A stretch of DNA of 6,137 nucleotides, from assembly GCA_050331395.1 (NCBI GenBank), contig JBHJGX010000119.1, positions 1 to 6,137 of the forward strand, written 5' to 3'. The first letter of the stretch is position 1, and every line of letters begins with the position of its first letter. This DNA is from Thermohalobaculum sp050331395. Its GTDB lineage: Bacteria > Pseudomonadota > Alphaproteobacteria > Rhodobacterales > Rhodobacteraceae. Position numbers and translations under genes: made by a program. This document shows, piece by piece, positions 1 through 5,758 of this stretch. The notes under the pieces were generated by a model. It searched no databases. It was not told where the DNA came from and saw nothing but the letters and a program-made list of their open reading frames with translations.

Positions 1-513
1 TCGGTTCCGGATCCCCGCGATCCGGCGCTGGGGCTGCGGGTCTATGCCGAGGATCCGGCGGCGATCTTTGCCGAGGTCGGCGCGCGCGCCCCGCGCCCCG
101 AGGAGGCGGCGGCGCAGCGTGTCCGTCATGCCATCCCCGAGACCGGCGTGGAGTTGATCCCCGAGGAGACTTTCATCTTGGAGGCCGGGTTCGAGCGCTT
201 GAACGGCGTCGATTTCCGCAAGGGCTGCTATGTCGGCCAGGAGGTCACCGCCCGAATGAAGCACAAGACCGCGCTGCGGAAAGGGCTCGCCCGGGTCTCG
301 GTCACGGGCACGGCGCCGCCCGGCACCGAGATCGTCACCGATGAGGGCAAACCCGCCGGCACGCTCTTTACGATCGCCGGCAGTCGGGGGCTCGCGCATC
401 TGCGGTTCGACCGGGCGGACGGGCCGCTTCGCGCCGGCGAGGCGACGGTGCGGCTCGACGATCAGCCCTCGGCCGCCAAGAGCGCCGCGAGCCCCTCGCG
501 ATACGTGGGATAG
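1..513 (+). CDS. ygfZ: YgfZ/GcvT family folate-binding protein, 5'-truncated by the window edge
   Basis: This is the C-terminal 170 residues of a YgfZ protein; the frame is open from base 1, so the start lies outside the window. The diagnostic motif KGCYVGQE sits at visible residues 74-81, with the key cysteine codon at 226-228, preceded by RLNGVDFR and followed by TARMKHKT. An upstream DPRDPALGLR stretch also fits the family. Family knowledge: YgfZ is a cytosolic tetrahydrofolate-binding relative of GcvT that helps maintain Fe-S enzymes such as the tRNA methylthiotransferase MiaB, and the motif cysteine is needed for function. Family members are usually about 240-330 residues, so at least some 70-80 residues are missing. 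The TAG stop at 511-513 lies inside the convergent SDR gene, overlapping it by 52 bp. The GTG at 148 is an internal codon, not the start. Identity is near certain; the exact molecular activity is not settled for the family. Confidence 0.93.
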   Translation, partial: SVPDPRDPALGLRVYAEDPAAIFAEVGARAPRPEEAAAQRVRHAIPETGVELIPEETFILEAGFERLNGVDFRKGCYVGQEVTARMKHKTALRKGLARVSVTGTAPPGTEIVTDEGKPAGTLFTIAGSRGLAHLRFDRADGPLRAGEATVRLDDQPSAAKSAASPSRYVG

Positions 514-1325
514 GCCAGGCGGAGGCCGAGCGCGCGTTTGACCCGGGCGTTCGAGACCCGTTTCGATTCGGCGTAGAAGCTGCGCGCCATCGGGGTCATC
601 TCCGCGGTTTCGAAGGGCTCTTCGGGCGGCGCCGGCCGGCCGAGGAGGGCGGCGGCGTGGGCAAGCACCTGTTGCGGCGGAGCGGCCTCGTCGTCGCACA
701 GATTGTAGATCGCGCCCGGATCGGGATGGGCGATCGAGGCCTCGAGCGCTGCCGCGATATCCGTCACATGGATGCGGCTGAAGACCTGGCCGGGTTTGAC
801 GATGGCGCGTGCCGTGCCTGCGCGGACCTTGGCGAAGGGGCCGCGGCCGGGGCCGTAGATCCCGGCCAGTCGGAAGATATGGAGGGGCAGTCCGGTTTTG
901 GCCGCGAGGTCCTGCCATCCGCCCTCGGCGGCGAGGCGCCACTGCCCGCGTCGGGTAGCGGGGCGGCACTCGGAGGTCTCGTCGACCCAGCCGCCCGCGC
1001 GATCGCCATAGACGCCGGTGGTCGACAGATAGCCCGCCCAAGCGAGGTCGGCTGCGACCCGCTCTAGGGCTGGCCCGAGGGCCGTAAGGACCGGGTCGCC
1101 CGCCTCGGTCGGGCCCGCCGAGAGCAGCAGATGCGTCGCGGCATCTAGAGCGTTGCCCGGGTCCTCGCCCGGCCAGACGAGCGCCTCCGCCCCGGTCTCG
1201 CGGATCGCGTTGGCCTTCTCGGGGCTGCGCGTTGTGCCGATCACCCGCCAGCCTTGCGGGATCAGCCGCGCGGCAAGGGCTTGCGCCGAGTAGCCGTGGC
1301 CGAACGAGAGGAGCGTGCCGCTCAT
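462..1325 (-). CDS. Atypical SDR / NAD(P)-dependent epimerase-like protein (YeeZ-like)
   Basis: A 287-residue protein with an N-terminal Rossmann nucleotide-binding loop (SFGHGYSAQAL, residues 7-16) and TTRS at 31-34, where the arginine after the second strand hints at NADP(H) preference (inference). STTGVYGD (101-108) and WVDE (113-116) are typical of the YeeZ-like branch of extended SDRs, often labelled nucleoside-diphosphate-sugar epimerase. FRLAGIYGPGRGP (151-163), SRIHVTDI (183-190) and a C-terminal AESKRVSNARVKRALG (252-267) also fit. The usual SDR catalytic YxxxK is not visible where expected; that segment reads RRGQWRLAAE, so catalysis cannot be assumed and the substrate is unknown. 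The ATG at 1325 was chosen because GGAG lies 8 nt upstream (1334-1337) and the Rossmann fold begins at once. An in-frame ATG at 1379 would add 18 low-complexity residues. It stands alone on its strand, 229 bp downstream of queG, and its 3' end overlaps ygfZ. Confidence 0.85.
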   Translation of the reverse strand: MSGTLLSFGHGYSAQALAARLIPQGWRVIGTTRSPEKANAIRETGAEALVWPGEDPGNALDAATHLLLSAGPTEAGDPVLTALGPALERVAADLAWAGYLSTTGVYGDRAGGWVDETSECRPATRRGQWRLAAEGGWQDLAAKTGLPLHIFRLAGIYGPGRGPFAKVRAGTARAIVKPGQVFSRIHVTDIAAALEASIAHPDPGAIYNLCDDEAAPPQQVLAHAAALLGRPAPPEEPFETAEMTPMARSFYAESKRVSNARVKRALGLRLAYPTYREGLAALLAAEG

Positions 1326-1554
1326 GGCTTCGGCTCCGGAGGGCGGGTGCGCGCTGGGCTGTGGGGCATGGGCAGACACTCGGCCGTGACGGTTGGGGGG
1401 TCTCTCAGGAAAACGCGCCCGGTTGCAATCCGGTCGCCCGGTCAGTGTATGAAGGTGCCGTGCCGATCTTCAAGCTCACCGCTGCGGGTAAGGCCGGCAA
1501 GGGGCAGGCCACGGCTTGAGGGATCTGAGGGCCCTTCGCTCGGCCCGTCCTGCC
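1326..1554. other. Intergenic gap between SDR gene and queG
   Basis: This 229-bp stretch separates the queG stop from the SDR start; both genes are on the minus strand. I see no convincing gene: the open frames through it are continuations or shadows of neighbours. It holds a weak SDR promoter candidate, a weak hairpin just past queG, and two copies of CGCCCGGT (1416-1423 and 1435-1442), 19 bp apart. It also contains CGGTTGCAA (1420-1428), a nonamer that recurs in the pyk divergent region. No tRNA fold or riboswitch consensus could be built by eye. Confidence 0.5.
1444..1473 (-). promoter_or_regulatory. Candidate promoter for the SDR gene
   Basis: On the minus strand TTGAAG (1468-1473) and TACACT (1444-1449) are 18 bp apart, each matching the sigma-70 consensus at 4 of 6 positions. 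Initiation would be near 1437, giving a leader of about 110 nt. This is a weak match in GC-rich DNA, where chance hits are common. Its support is mainly its position upstream of a gene that otherwise lacks a nearby promoter. Confidence 0.22.
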
Positions 1555-1557
1555 TCA
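1517..1557 (-). terminator. Weak hairpin directly downstream of queG
   Basis: GGGCC (1529-1533) can pair with GGCCC (1542-1546) around an 8-base loop, and an outer TGAGG (1517-1521) can pair with CCTCA (1553-1557). The structure begins at the queG stop codon, where a transcript end would be expected. No T-tract follows on the minus strand, so it is not a classical intrinsic terminator; it could be a 3'-end stem or chance pairing. Confidence 0.2.
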
Positions 1558-2613
1558 AATGCGCCCGGCGAGCCGAGCGACCGCCCAAACCCCGTGCTCG
1601 GCCACCAGCGGGTCCGCGTCAGCGGCGAGGAGCCGGGCGGTCTCAGCCAGCTCGGCGGATCCGGAATTGCCCACCGCCACGGCGACGTTCCGCAGAAACC
1701 GCGCCCGGCCGATCCGCTTGACGGGCGAGCCCGCAAACCGCGCCCGGAAGGCCCCGTCATCGAGCGTCGCAAGCTCGGCCAATAGCGGGGCCTCGGCCTC
1801 CCTCGGCGCATAGGCGGCATGGGCCTGGGCCGTGCGGGCGAATTTGTTCCAAGGACAAACCGCCAGGCAGTCGTCGCAGCCATAGATCCGATTGCCGATC
1901 AGAGGCCGCATCGCGCGCGGGATCGGCCCCTTGAGCTCGATGGTCAGGTACGAGATGCACCGCCGCGCATCGAGCACGTAAGGCGCCGGGAAGGCCGCGG
2001 TGGGGCAGATGTCGAGGCACCGTCGACAGGCGCCGCATCGGTCCGGGTGGGACGTGTCCGGCGCAATCTCCCGCGTGCTGAAGAGGGCGCCGAGGAAAAA
2101 CCACGATCCGAGGCGCCGGGAGACGAGGTTGGTGTGCTTGCCCTGCCAGCCGAGCCCTGCGGCGGCGGCGAGCGGCTTCTCCAGCACCGGGGCGGTGTCG
2201 ACGAAGACCTTGATCTCGCCGCCTGCCCGGTCGATCAGCCAGCGGCCAAGGCGTTTGAGGCGCTTCTTGAGTGTGTCGTGATAGTCTCGGCCCTGGGCAT
2301 AGCAGCTGATCGCCGCGCGCTCGGGCCGGGCGAGGACGGCCATGGGATCCTCCGACGGCGCGTAGCTGTCGGCGAGCATGACGACTGTGCGGGCCTCGGG
2401 CCAGAGCGTCCGCGGATCGGCACGCCAGTCGAGCCGGTCGGCCATCCACCCCATCTCGCCATGGTGTCCGGCCGCGACCCAGTCCCGGAGCCTGAGGCCC
2501 GCCTCGGCGACCCGGTCGGGCGATGTGACCGCGAGATCCGCAAAGCCGAGGGCGTCTGCCTCAGCCGCAAGCAGGCTCCGCAGCGAGGCGGGCGCGCGGG
2601 CCTCCCGGGTCAA
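1555..2613 (-). CDS. queG: Epoxyqueuosine reductase QueG
   Basis: The final enzyme of queuosine synthesis: a cobalamin- and Fe-S-dependent cytosolic enzyme reducing epoxyqueuosine to queuosine at position 34 of GUN-anticodon tRNAs. In the 352-residue form an N-terminal DUF1730-type domain is followed by VDTAPVLEK (138-146), holding the conserved Asp139 taken as the family's proton donor, then GLGWQGKHTN. A bacterial-ferredoxin-type segment supplies two 4Fe-4S sites: CGACRRCLDICP (cysteines 193, 196, 199, 203), then Cys219 in RRCISYL and Cys246, 249, 253 in CDDCLAVCPWN. All eight cysteines are present. The C-terminus resembles the HEAT-like tail (KRIGRARFLRN onward). Length is normal. I chose TTG at 2613 because it overlaps the GST stop as TTGA and lies just before the conserved N-terminus. 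No ATG, GTG or other TTG sits closer, and the frame's far start at 2715 would intrude about 100 bp into GST. Ribosome-site complementarity is poor, consistent with coupling to GST translation. Function is very secure; the start is moderately so. Confidence 0.95.
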   Translation of the reverse strand: MTREARAPASLRSLLAAEADALGFADLAVTSPDRVAEAGLRLRDWVAAGHHGEMGWMADRLDWRADPRTLWPEARTVVMLADSYAPSEDPMAVLARPERAAISCYAQGRDYHDTLKKRLKRLGRWLIDRAGGEIKVFVDTAPVLEKPLAAAAGLGWQGKHTNLVSRRLGSWFFLGALFSTREIAPDTSHPDRCGACRRCLDICPTAAFPAPYVLDARRCISYLTIELKGPIPRAMRPLIGNRIYGCDDCLAVCPWNKFARTAQAHAAYAPREAEAPLLAELATLDDGAFRARFAGSPVKRIGRARFLRNVAVAVGNSGSAELAETARLLAADADPLVAEHGVWAVARLAGRI

Positions 2614-3281
2614 AAATCCAGATCGGCGTAGTGGGCGGGTGGCCGTGGGAAACCCGGCAGGTGGTCGGCCAGCGGTCCGCGGAAACAGGGGCGGGATTTC
2701 ATCACCGCATACCACTCGCGCACCGCAGGGTAGCCGTCCCAGGGCACGTCGCCCAGGTAATCGAGGCAGGAGAGATGCGCCGCCGCCGTCAGATCGGCTA
2801 CGGTCATCCGCGGACCTGCGAGCCAGTTATGCCCCTCGAGCAGATACGAGATGTAGTCGAGATGGACGCGGATGTTCTGGCTGCCGGCTTTGAGGCAGGC
2901 GCCGTCCGGCGAGCCGATGCGCGCGAGACGCTTGGTCACCCGCTCGAACACCATGTTCTCGGTCACTTCGCGATTGAACTTATCGTCGAACCAATCGACC
3001 AGACGACGCACCTCGGCTCGGGCCAGCGCGCCTTGAGGCAGCAGCGCGGGCTCGGCATGGACCTCTTCGACATATTCGAAGATCGGCACCGAGCCCGAGA
3101 GCGCCCGGCCCTTATCGGTCAGCAGCACCGGAACTCGCCCGGCCGGGTTCAGCCGCAGAAAATCGAGCCGCTTCTCCCAGGGCCGTTCCTCGATCAGCTC
3201 CACCTCGATCTTCTTCTCGGCGAGGACGAGGCGAACCTTGCGGCAAAAGGGCGAGAGCGGCAGGTGATAGAGGCGGTGCAT
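2610..3281 (-). CDS. Glutathione S-transferase family protein
   Basis: A 223-residue soluble protein of the usual two-domain GST length. The N-terminal thioredoxin-like domain has the active-site-like LPLSPFCRKVRL (7-18, Ser10 and Cys13) and NPAGRVPVL (45-53) with the expected cis-proline P51. The helical C-terminal domain includes NWLAGPRMTVADLTAAAHL (152-170), the conserved N-capping/hydrophobic-staple region of GSTs. The glutathione gamma-glutamyl site, normally Glu-Ser or Asp-Ser, reads LSGSVPI (61-67), so Gly63 replaces the usual acidic residue and glutathione binding is uncertain. The ATG at 3281 has GGAG 10 nt upstream (3292-3295) and starts directly at the first beta strand; an in-frame ATG at 3305 would add eight residues with a poorer ribosome site. 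The stop overlaps the queG start by 4 bp. pyk lies 74 bp upstream on the same strand, so read-through is possible. The substrate is unknown. Confidence 0.9.
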   Translation of the reverse strand: MHRLYHLPLSPFCRKVRLVLAEKKIEVELIEERPWEKRLDFLRLNPAGRVPVLLTDKGRALSGSVPIFEYVEEVHAEPALLPQGALARAEVRRLVDWFDDKFNREVTENMVFERVTKRLARIGSPDGACLKAGSQNIRVHLDYISYLLEGHNWLAGPRMTVADLTAAAHLSCLDYLGDVPWDGYPAVREWYAVMKSRPCFRGPLADHLPGFPRPPAHYADLDF

Positions 3282-3355
3282 GGGGTGCGGGCTCCGACGG
3301 GGCACCCGGTCTCTTTGCCGGGCGTCCGGGCGGCTGGCAAGGGGGGCGACCGGGG

Positions 3356-4801
3356 CTATTCCGGGGCGCCCTCATAGATCTTGCGCTCATCCATCGGCGC
3401 GACGCGGAGGATGTTGGTCGTCCCGGGCGTGTTGAAGGGCACGCCGGCGGTCACGATGATGTTGTCCTCGGGACCCGCGAACCCGTCCCGTTCGGCGGCG
3501 CGGATTGCGCTCACCACGGCGAATTTGAACCGGTCGACAGGCTCGGTCCGCACGCAGTGGAGCCCCCAGGCCAGCGCGAGGCGCCGGGCGGTCCTGTCGA
3601 AGGGCGTAAGCGCCACGATCGGCACGGCCGGACGCTCTCGCGCGGCCAAAAGCGCGGTCGTGCCGGAATGGGTAAAGCAGCAAATCGCCCGCACGCGGGT
3701 CGCCTCTGCCACTTCGCGCGCGGCGGCGGTGATCGCGTCGGCCACGGTCATCCGGTCGATCTCGCGCGCTGAGGCGATGATTTGGCGGAAGAGCGGCTCA
3801 CCCTCCACGTTCCGGGCGATCGAATCCATCATCGACACCGCTTCGACGGGATACTGCCCTGCGGCGGATTCGGCCGAAAGCATGACCGCATCGGCCCCCT
3901 CGTAGATCGCGGTCGCGACGTCCGAGACCTCGGCCCGGGTCGGCATCGGCGAAGAGATCATGCTCTCGAGCATCTGCGTGGCGACGATGACGGGCTTTGC
4001 GACCCGCCGGCACTCGCGGATCAGGCGCTTTTGAATGGGCGGCAGTTCCGAGATCGGCATCTCGACGCCCAGATCGCCGCGGGCGACCATGACGCCGTCA
4101 CAGACCTCGAGGATCTCATCGAAGCGGCGGACCGCAGCGGGTTTTTCCACTTTGACCATGATCGCGGCCTGATCGCCGACGATCTCGCGCGCCTCGGTGA
4201 CATCTTCGGGACGCTGCACGAAGCTCAGGGCGATCCAATCGACGCCGAGTTCGAGAACGTAATCCAGGTCGCGCCGGTCCTTTTCCGTCAGCGCGGCGAG
4301 CGGCAGCACCACATCGGGCACATTGACGCCCTTATTGTTCGAGATCTCGCCGCCGGCGAGCACCTCGCACTCCGCATGGCCGGCGTCGCACGAGAGCACC
4401 CGGAGCGCGATCTTGCCGTCATTGACCAGAAGACGCGCGCCCGGTTCGAGCGCGGCGAAGATCTCGGGATGCGGCAGCGTCACCCGGCTCGCATCGCCCG
4501 CGGTCTCGTCGAGATCGAAGCGAAAGCGGGCGCCGCGGGCGAGCTGAAGCGGCCCGTCGCCGAAGCGTCCCACCCGGAGTTTGGGGCCCTGCAGATCGCC
4601 GAGGATGCCGATCGGGCGCTGGAACTCGTGCTCGATCTCGCGGATCAGCGTGTGGCGCTCGGCGATTTCCGCATGGCTGCCGTGGCTCATGTTGAGGCGA
4701 AACGTGTCCACGCCGGCCTCGAAGAGGGCCCGCAACGTCTCTCGGGTGCTGCTGGCCGGGCCGACCGTGGCCACGATCTTCACGTTACGCTGGCGTCGCA
4801 T
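3356..4801 (-). CDS. pyk: Pyruvate kinase
   Basis: Transfers phosphate from phosphoenolpyruvate to ADP, giving pyruvate and ATP; cytosolic, normally a homotetramer. The 481 residues match the family. Visible landmarks: KIVATVGPASS (8-18); FRLNMSHGSH (34-43) with Arg35, Asn37 and Ser39; GDLQGPKLRVG (68-78); a B domain from about residue 79 to 165 including NDGKI. Then IMVKVEKP (214-221) with catalytic Lys217 and metal ligand Glu219; ARGDLGVE (240-247) with metal ligand Asp243; ATQMLESMI (274-282); and a C-terminal regulatory domain with CFTHSGTTA (375-383). The DLQGPKLRV wording (Leu, Gln, Lys at rabbit-enzyme positions 113, 114 and 117) is that of K+-independent pyruvate kinases. The ATG at 4801 has a strong ribosome site, GGGAGGGGAGAG, at 4807-4818. 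The frame remains open far upstream across the divergent genes, but that part has no family similarity and is a GC-rich shadow. It is divergent from the amidohydrolase gene. Identity is certain. Confidence 0.98.
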   Translation of the reverse strand: MRRQRNVKIVATVGPASSTRETLRALFEAGVDTFRLNMSHGSHAEIAERHTLIREIEHEFQRPIGILGDLQGPKLRVGRFGDGPLQLARGARFRFDLDETAGDASRVTLPHPEIFAALEPGARLLVNDGKIALRVLSCDAGHAECEVLAGGEISNNKGVNVPDVVLPLAALTEKDRRDLDYVLELGVDWIALSFVQRPEDVTEAREIVGDQAAIMVKVEKPAAVRRFDEILEVCDGVMVARGDLGVEMPISELPPIQKRLIRECRRVAKPVIVATQMLESMISSPMPTRAEVSDVATAIYEGADAVMLSAESAAGQYPVEAVSMMDSIARNVEGEPLFRQIIASAREIDRMTVADAITAAAREVAEATRVRAICCFTHSGTTALLAARERPAVPIVALTPFDRTARRLALAWGLHCVRTEPVDRFKFAVVSAIRAAERDGFAGPEDNIIVTAGVPFNTPGTTNILRVAPMDERKIYEGAPE

Positions 4802-4847
4802 CGGCGCTCTCCCCTCCCAAGCACGGGCGGTATCGCTCCGCGCCGCG

Positions 4848-4876
4848 ACTATCCCCCGCGACCCGCCCGCTTGCAA
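4848..4876 (-). promoter_or_regulatory. Candidate pyk promoter
   Basis: On the minus strand TTGCAA (4871-4876) and GATAGT (4848-4853) are separated by exactly 17 bp, each matching the sigma-70 consensus at 4 of 6 bases. Initiation would be near 4841, leaving a 40-nt leader that includes the strong pyk ribosome site. The -35 overlaps the left arm of the 7-bp inverted repeat. Plausible in place and spacing but not proven. Confidence 0.35.
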
Positions 4877-4897
4877 CCGAAGATCCCGGCCGGTTGC
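4873..4897. repeat. 7-bp perfect inverted repeat, candidate operator
   Basis: GCAACCG (4873-4879) is the exact reverse complement of CGGTTGC (4891-4897), with 11 bp between arms and 18 bp centre to centre. It lies between the two divergent genes, touching the -35 candidate of pyk and that of the amidohydrolase gene. A second, smaller pairing, CCCGG (4885-4889) with CCGGG (4897-4901), overlaps the right arm. A regulator-binding site is an inference; a stem in RNA is also possible. Confidence 0.35.
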
Positions 4898-4920
4898 CGG
4901 GGGGGCGGTCGGACGATAAT
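4894..4920 (+). promoter_or_regulatory. Candidate promoter for amidohydrolase-DUF1244 pair
   Basis: GATAAT (4915-4920) matches the -10 consensus at 5 of 6 bases. TTGCCG (4894-4899) is the best -35, but at only 15 bp spacing. Initiation would be near 4927, about 22 nt before the ATG at 4949, leaving room for the G-rich ribosome site. The -10 is one of few AT-rich spots in this region; the -35 is weak. Confidence 0.32.
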
Positions 4921-4948
4921 CTGCACCAGGTTTTGGGCGGGGGATCGA

Positions 4949-5731
4949 ATGACGTTCGAACCGGTGGAGATCGTCCCGCAAAGCCGGGCGGAAGGCGCGC
5001 TCGTCAACCTCGTGCTCGTTTGCGATCACGCCACGAACCGGGAGCCGCCAGGGATCGCGCTCGGCTTGCCAGCGGCCGAGATGGCACGGCACATCGCCTA
5101 TGACATCGGTGCACGGGGCGTCACGCTCGGGCTCGCCGAACGGTTGGGCGCGGGCGCCGTGCTTGCCACGTTCTCGCGGCTGGTGATCGATCCGAACCGG
5201 GGCGACGACGACCCGACGCTTGTCATGAAGCTCTCGGATGGGGCGATTGTGCCTGGAAACCGGGCGGTCGATGGGGCGGAGGTGGCGCGCCGCCGCGCGG
5301 CCTATTCCGCGCCCTATCATCGGGCGATAAGCGGCGCGCTCGACCGGGTGATCGCGGGCGGCGGCCGGCCCGCGCTCGTCTCGGTCCATTCCTTTACGCC
5401 GCAATTCCGCGGGCGACCGCGGCGGCCCTGGCATGTGGCGCTCCTTTGGGACCGGGACGAGCGGCTGGTGCGGCCCCTCTTCGGCCGGCTGCGCGCAGCG
5501 CCGGATTTGGTGGTCGGCGACAACGAACCCTATACAGGCCGCCTCGAAGGGGACTGCATGTGGCGCCACGGCACCCGCCGCGGCGTGCCGCATGTGTTGA
5601 TCGAGATCCGCAACGACCTGATCGCCGAGCCGGCCGGAGAGGCGGCCTGGGCGACGCGGCTCGCGGACCCGATCCGGGCCGCGGTTGCCGAAGCGACGGG
5701 CTTGCCCGAGGGGGCGCCCGCGCCCACCTGA
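4949..5731 (+). CDS. N-formylglutamate amidohydrolase family protein
   Basis: A 260-residue cytosolic protein of the FGase family (PF05013), whose founding activity is hydrolysis of N-formyl-L-glutamate to formate and glutamate, the last step of one histidine-degradation route (HutG). Visible family blocks: LVCDHATNREP (23-33) with His27; YDIGARGVT (51-59) with Asp52; FSRLVIDPNR (75-84) with Arg77, Asp81 and Arg84; APYHRAI (121-127); VSVHSFTP (144-151) with His147; GDNEPYTG (190-197) with Glu193; and VPHVLIEIRND (213-223). The ATG at 4949 is preceded by a G-rich ribosome site (GGCGGGGGA, about 4937-4944) and the conserved N-terminus follows at once. The frame is open much further upstream, but that part lies antisense to pyk and is a shadow. 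No hut gene is in view, so the true substrate may differ from formylglutamate. It is the first gene of a probable two-gene operon with the DUF1244 gene. Confidence 0.9.
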   Translation: MTFEPVEIVPQSRAEGALVNLVLVCDHATNREPPGIALGLPAAEMARHIAYDIGARGVTLGLAERLGAGAVLATFSRLVIDPNRGDDDPTLVMKLSDGAIVPGNRAVDGAEVARRRAAYSAPYHRAISGALDRVIAGGGRPALVSVHSFTPQFRGRPRRPWHVALLWDRDERLVRPLFGRLRAAPDLVVGDNEPYTGRLEGDCMWRHGTRRGVPHVLIEIRNDLIAEPAGEAAWATRLADPIRAAVAEATGLPEGAPAPT

Positions 5732-5747
5732 GCTGTGGAATTGCGAT

Positions 5748-5754
5748 GGAGGAG
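5748..5754 (+). promoter_or_regulatory. Strong ribosome binding site deciding the DUF1244 start
   Basis: GGAGGAG ends 4 nt before the ATG at 5759, close to the anti-Shine-Dalgarno complement. It fixes that start over the in-frame GTG at 5735, which has no comparable site and lies only 3 nt after the preceding stop. Confidence 0.8.
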
Positions 5755-5758
5755 CGCG

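Larger units (their letters stand above)
4802..4948. promoter_or_regulatory. Divergent control region between pyk and amidohydrolase gene
   Basis: These 147 bp must carry the start signals for both pyk (leftward) and the amidohydrolase/DUF1244 pair (rightward). They contain ribosome sites at both ends, a -35/-10 candidate for each direction, and a perfect 7-bp inverted repeat between them, each listed separately. No small gene is evident. Confidence 0.6.

Noticed and set aside
1380..1440. TCTCTCAGGAAAAC near 1400-1413, resembling the end of a glycine riboswitch aptamer
   Set aside because: The partner GGAGAG strand and the conserved CCGAAGG core are absent upstream, and no plus-strand gene follows.
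1420..1519. GGTTGCAATCC resembling a tRNA T-loop, and a short frame VPIFKLTAAGK ending at 1519
   Set aside because: No cloverleaf, anticodon arm or acceptor pairing could be built around the T-loop-like string, and the short frame has no ribosome site or known relative.
2614..2715. N-terminal extension of QueG to the start at 2715
   Set aside because: It would overlap GST by about 105 bp and adds Pro/Arg-rich residues not expected in QueG; the TTG at 2613 fits the family start.
3305..3325. CCCGG/CCGGG hairpin between pyk and GST as a pyk terminator
   Set aside because: The 5-bp stem with an 8-base loop has no following T-tract on the minus strand, and such pairs are common by chance in GC-rich DNA.
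1819..3377. Long plus-strand frames antisense to queG and GST (1819-2631 and 2631-3377)
   Set aside because: They mirror strongly conserved genes on the other strand, show shadow-type composition and have no recognisable domain.
3782..4948. Plus-strand frame antisense to pyk and continuous with the amidohydrolase gene
   Set aside because: It is His/Asp/Arg-rich as expected of a GC-rich shadow, with no family similarity; the real gene starts at 4949 after a G-rich ribosome site.
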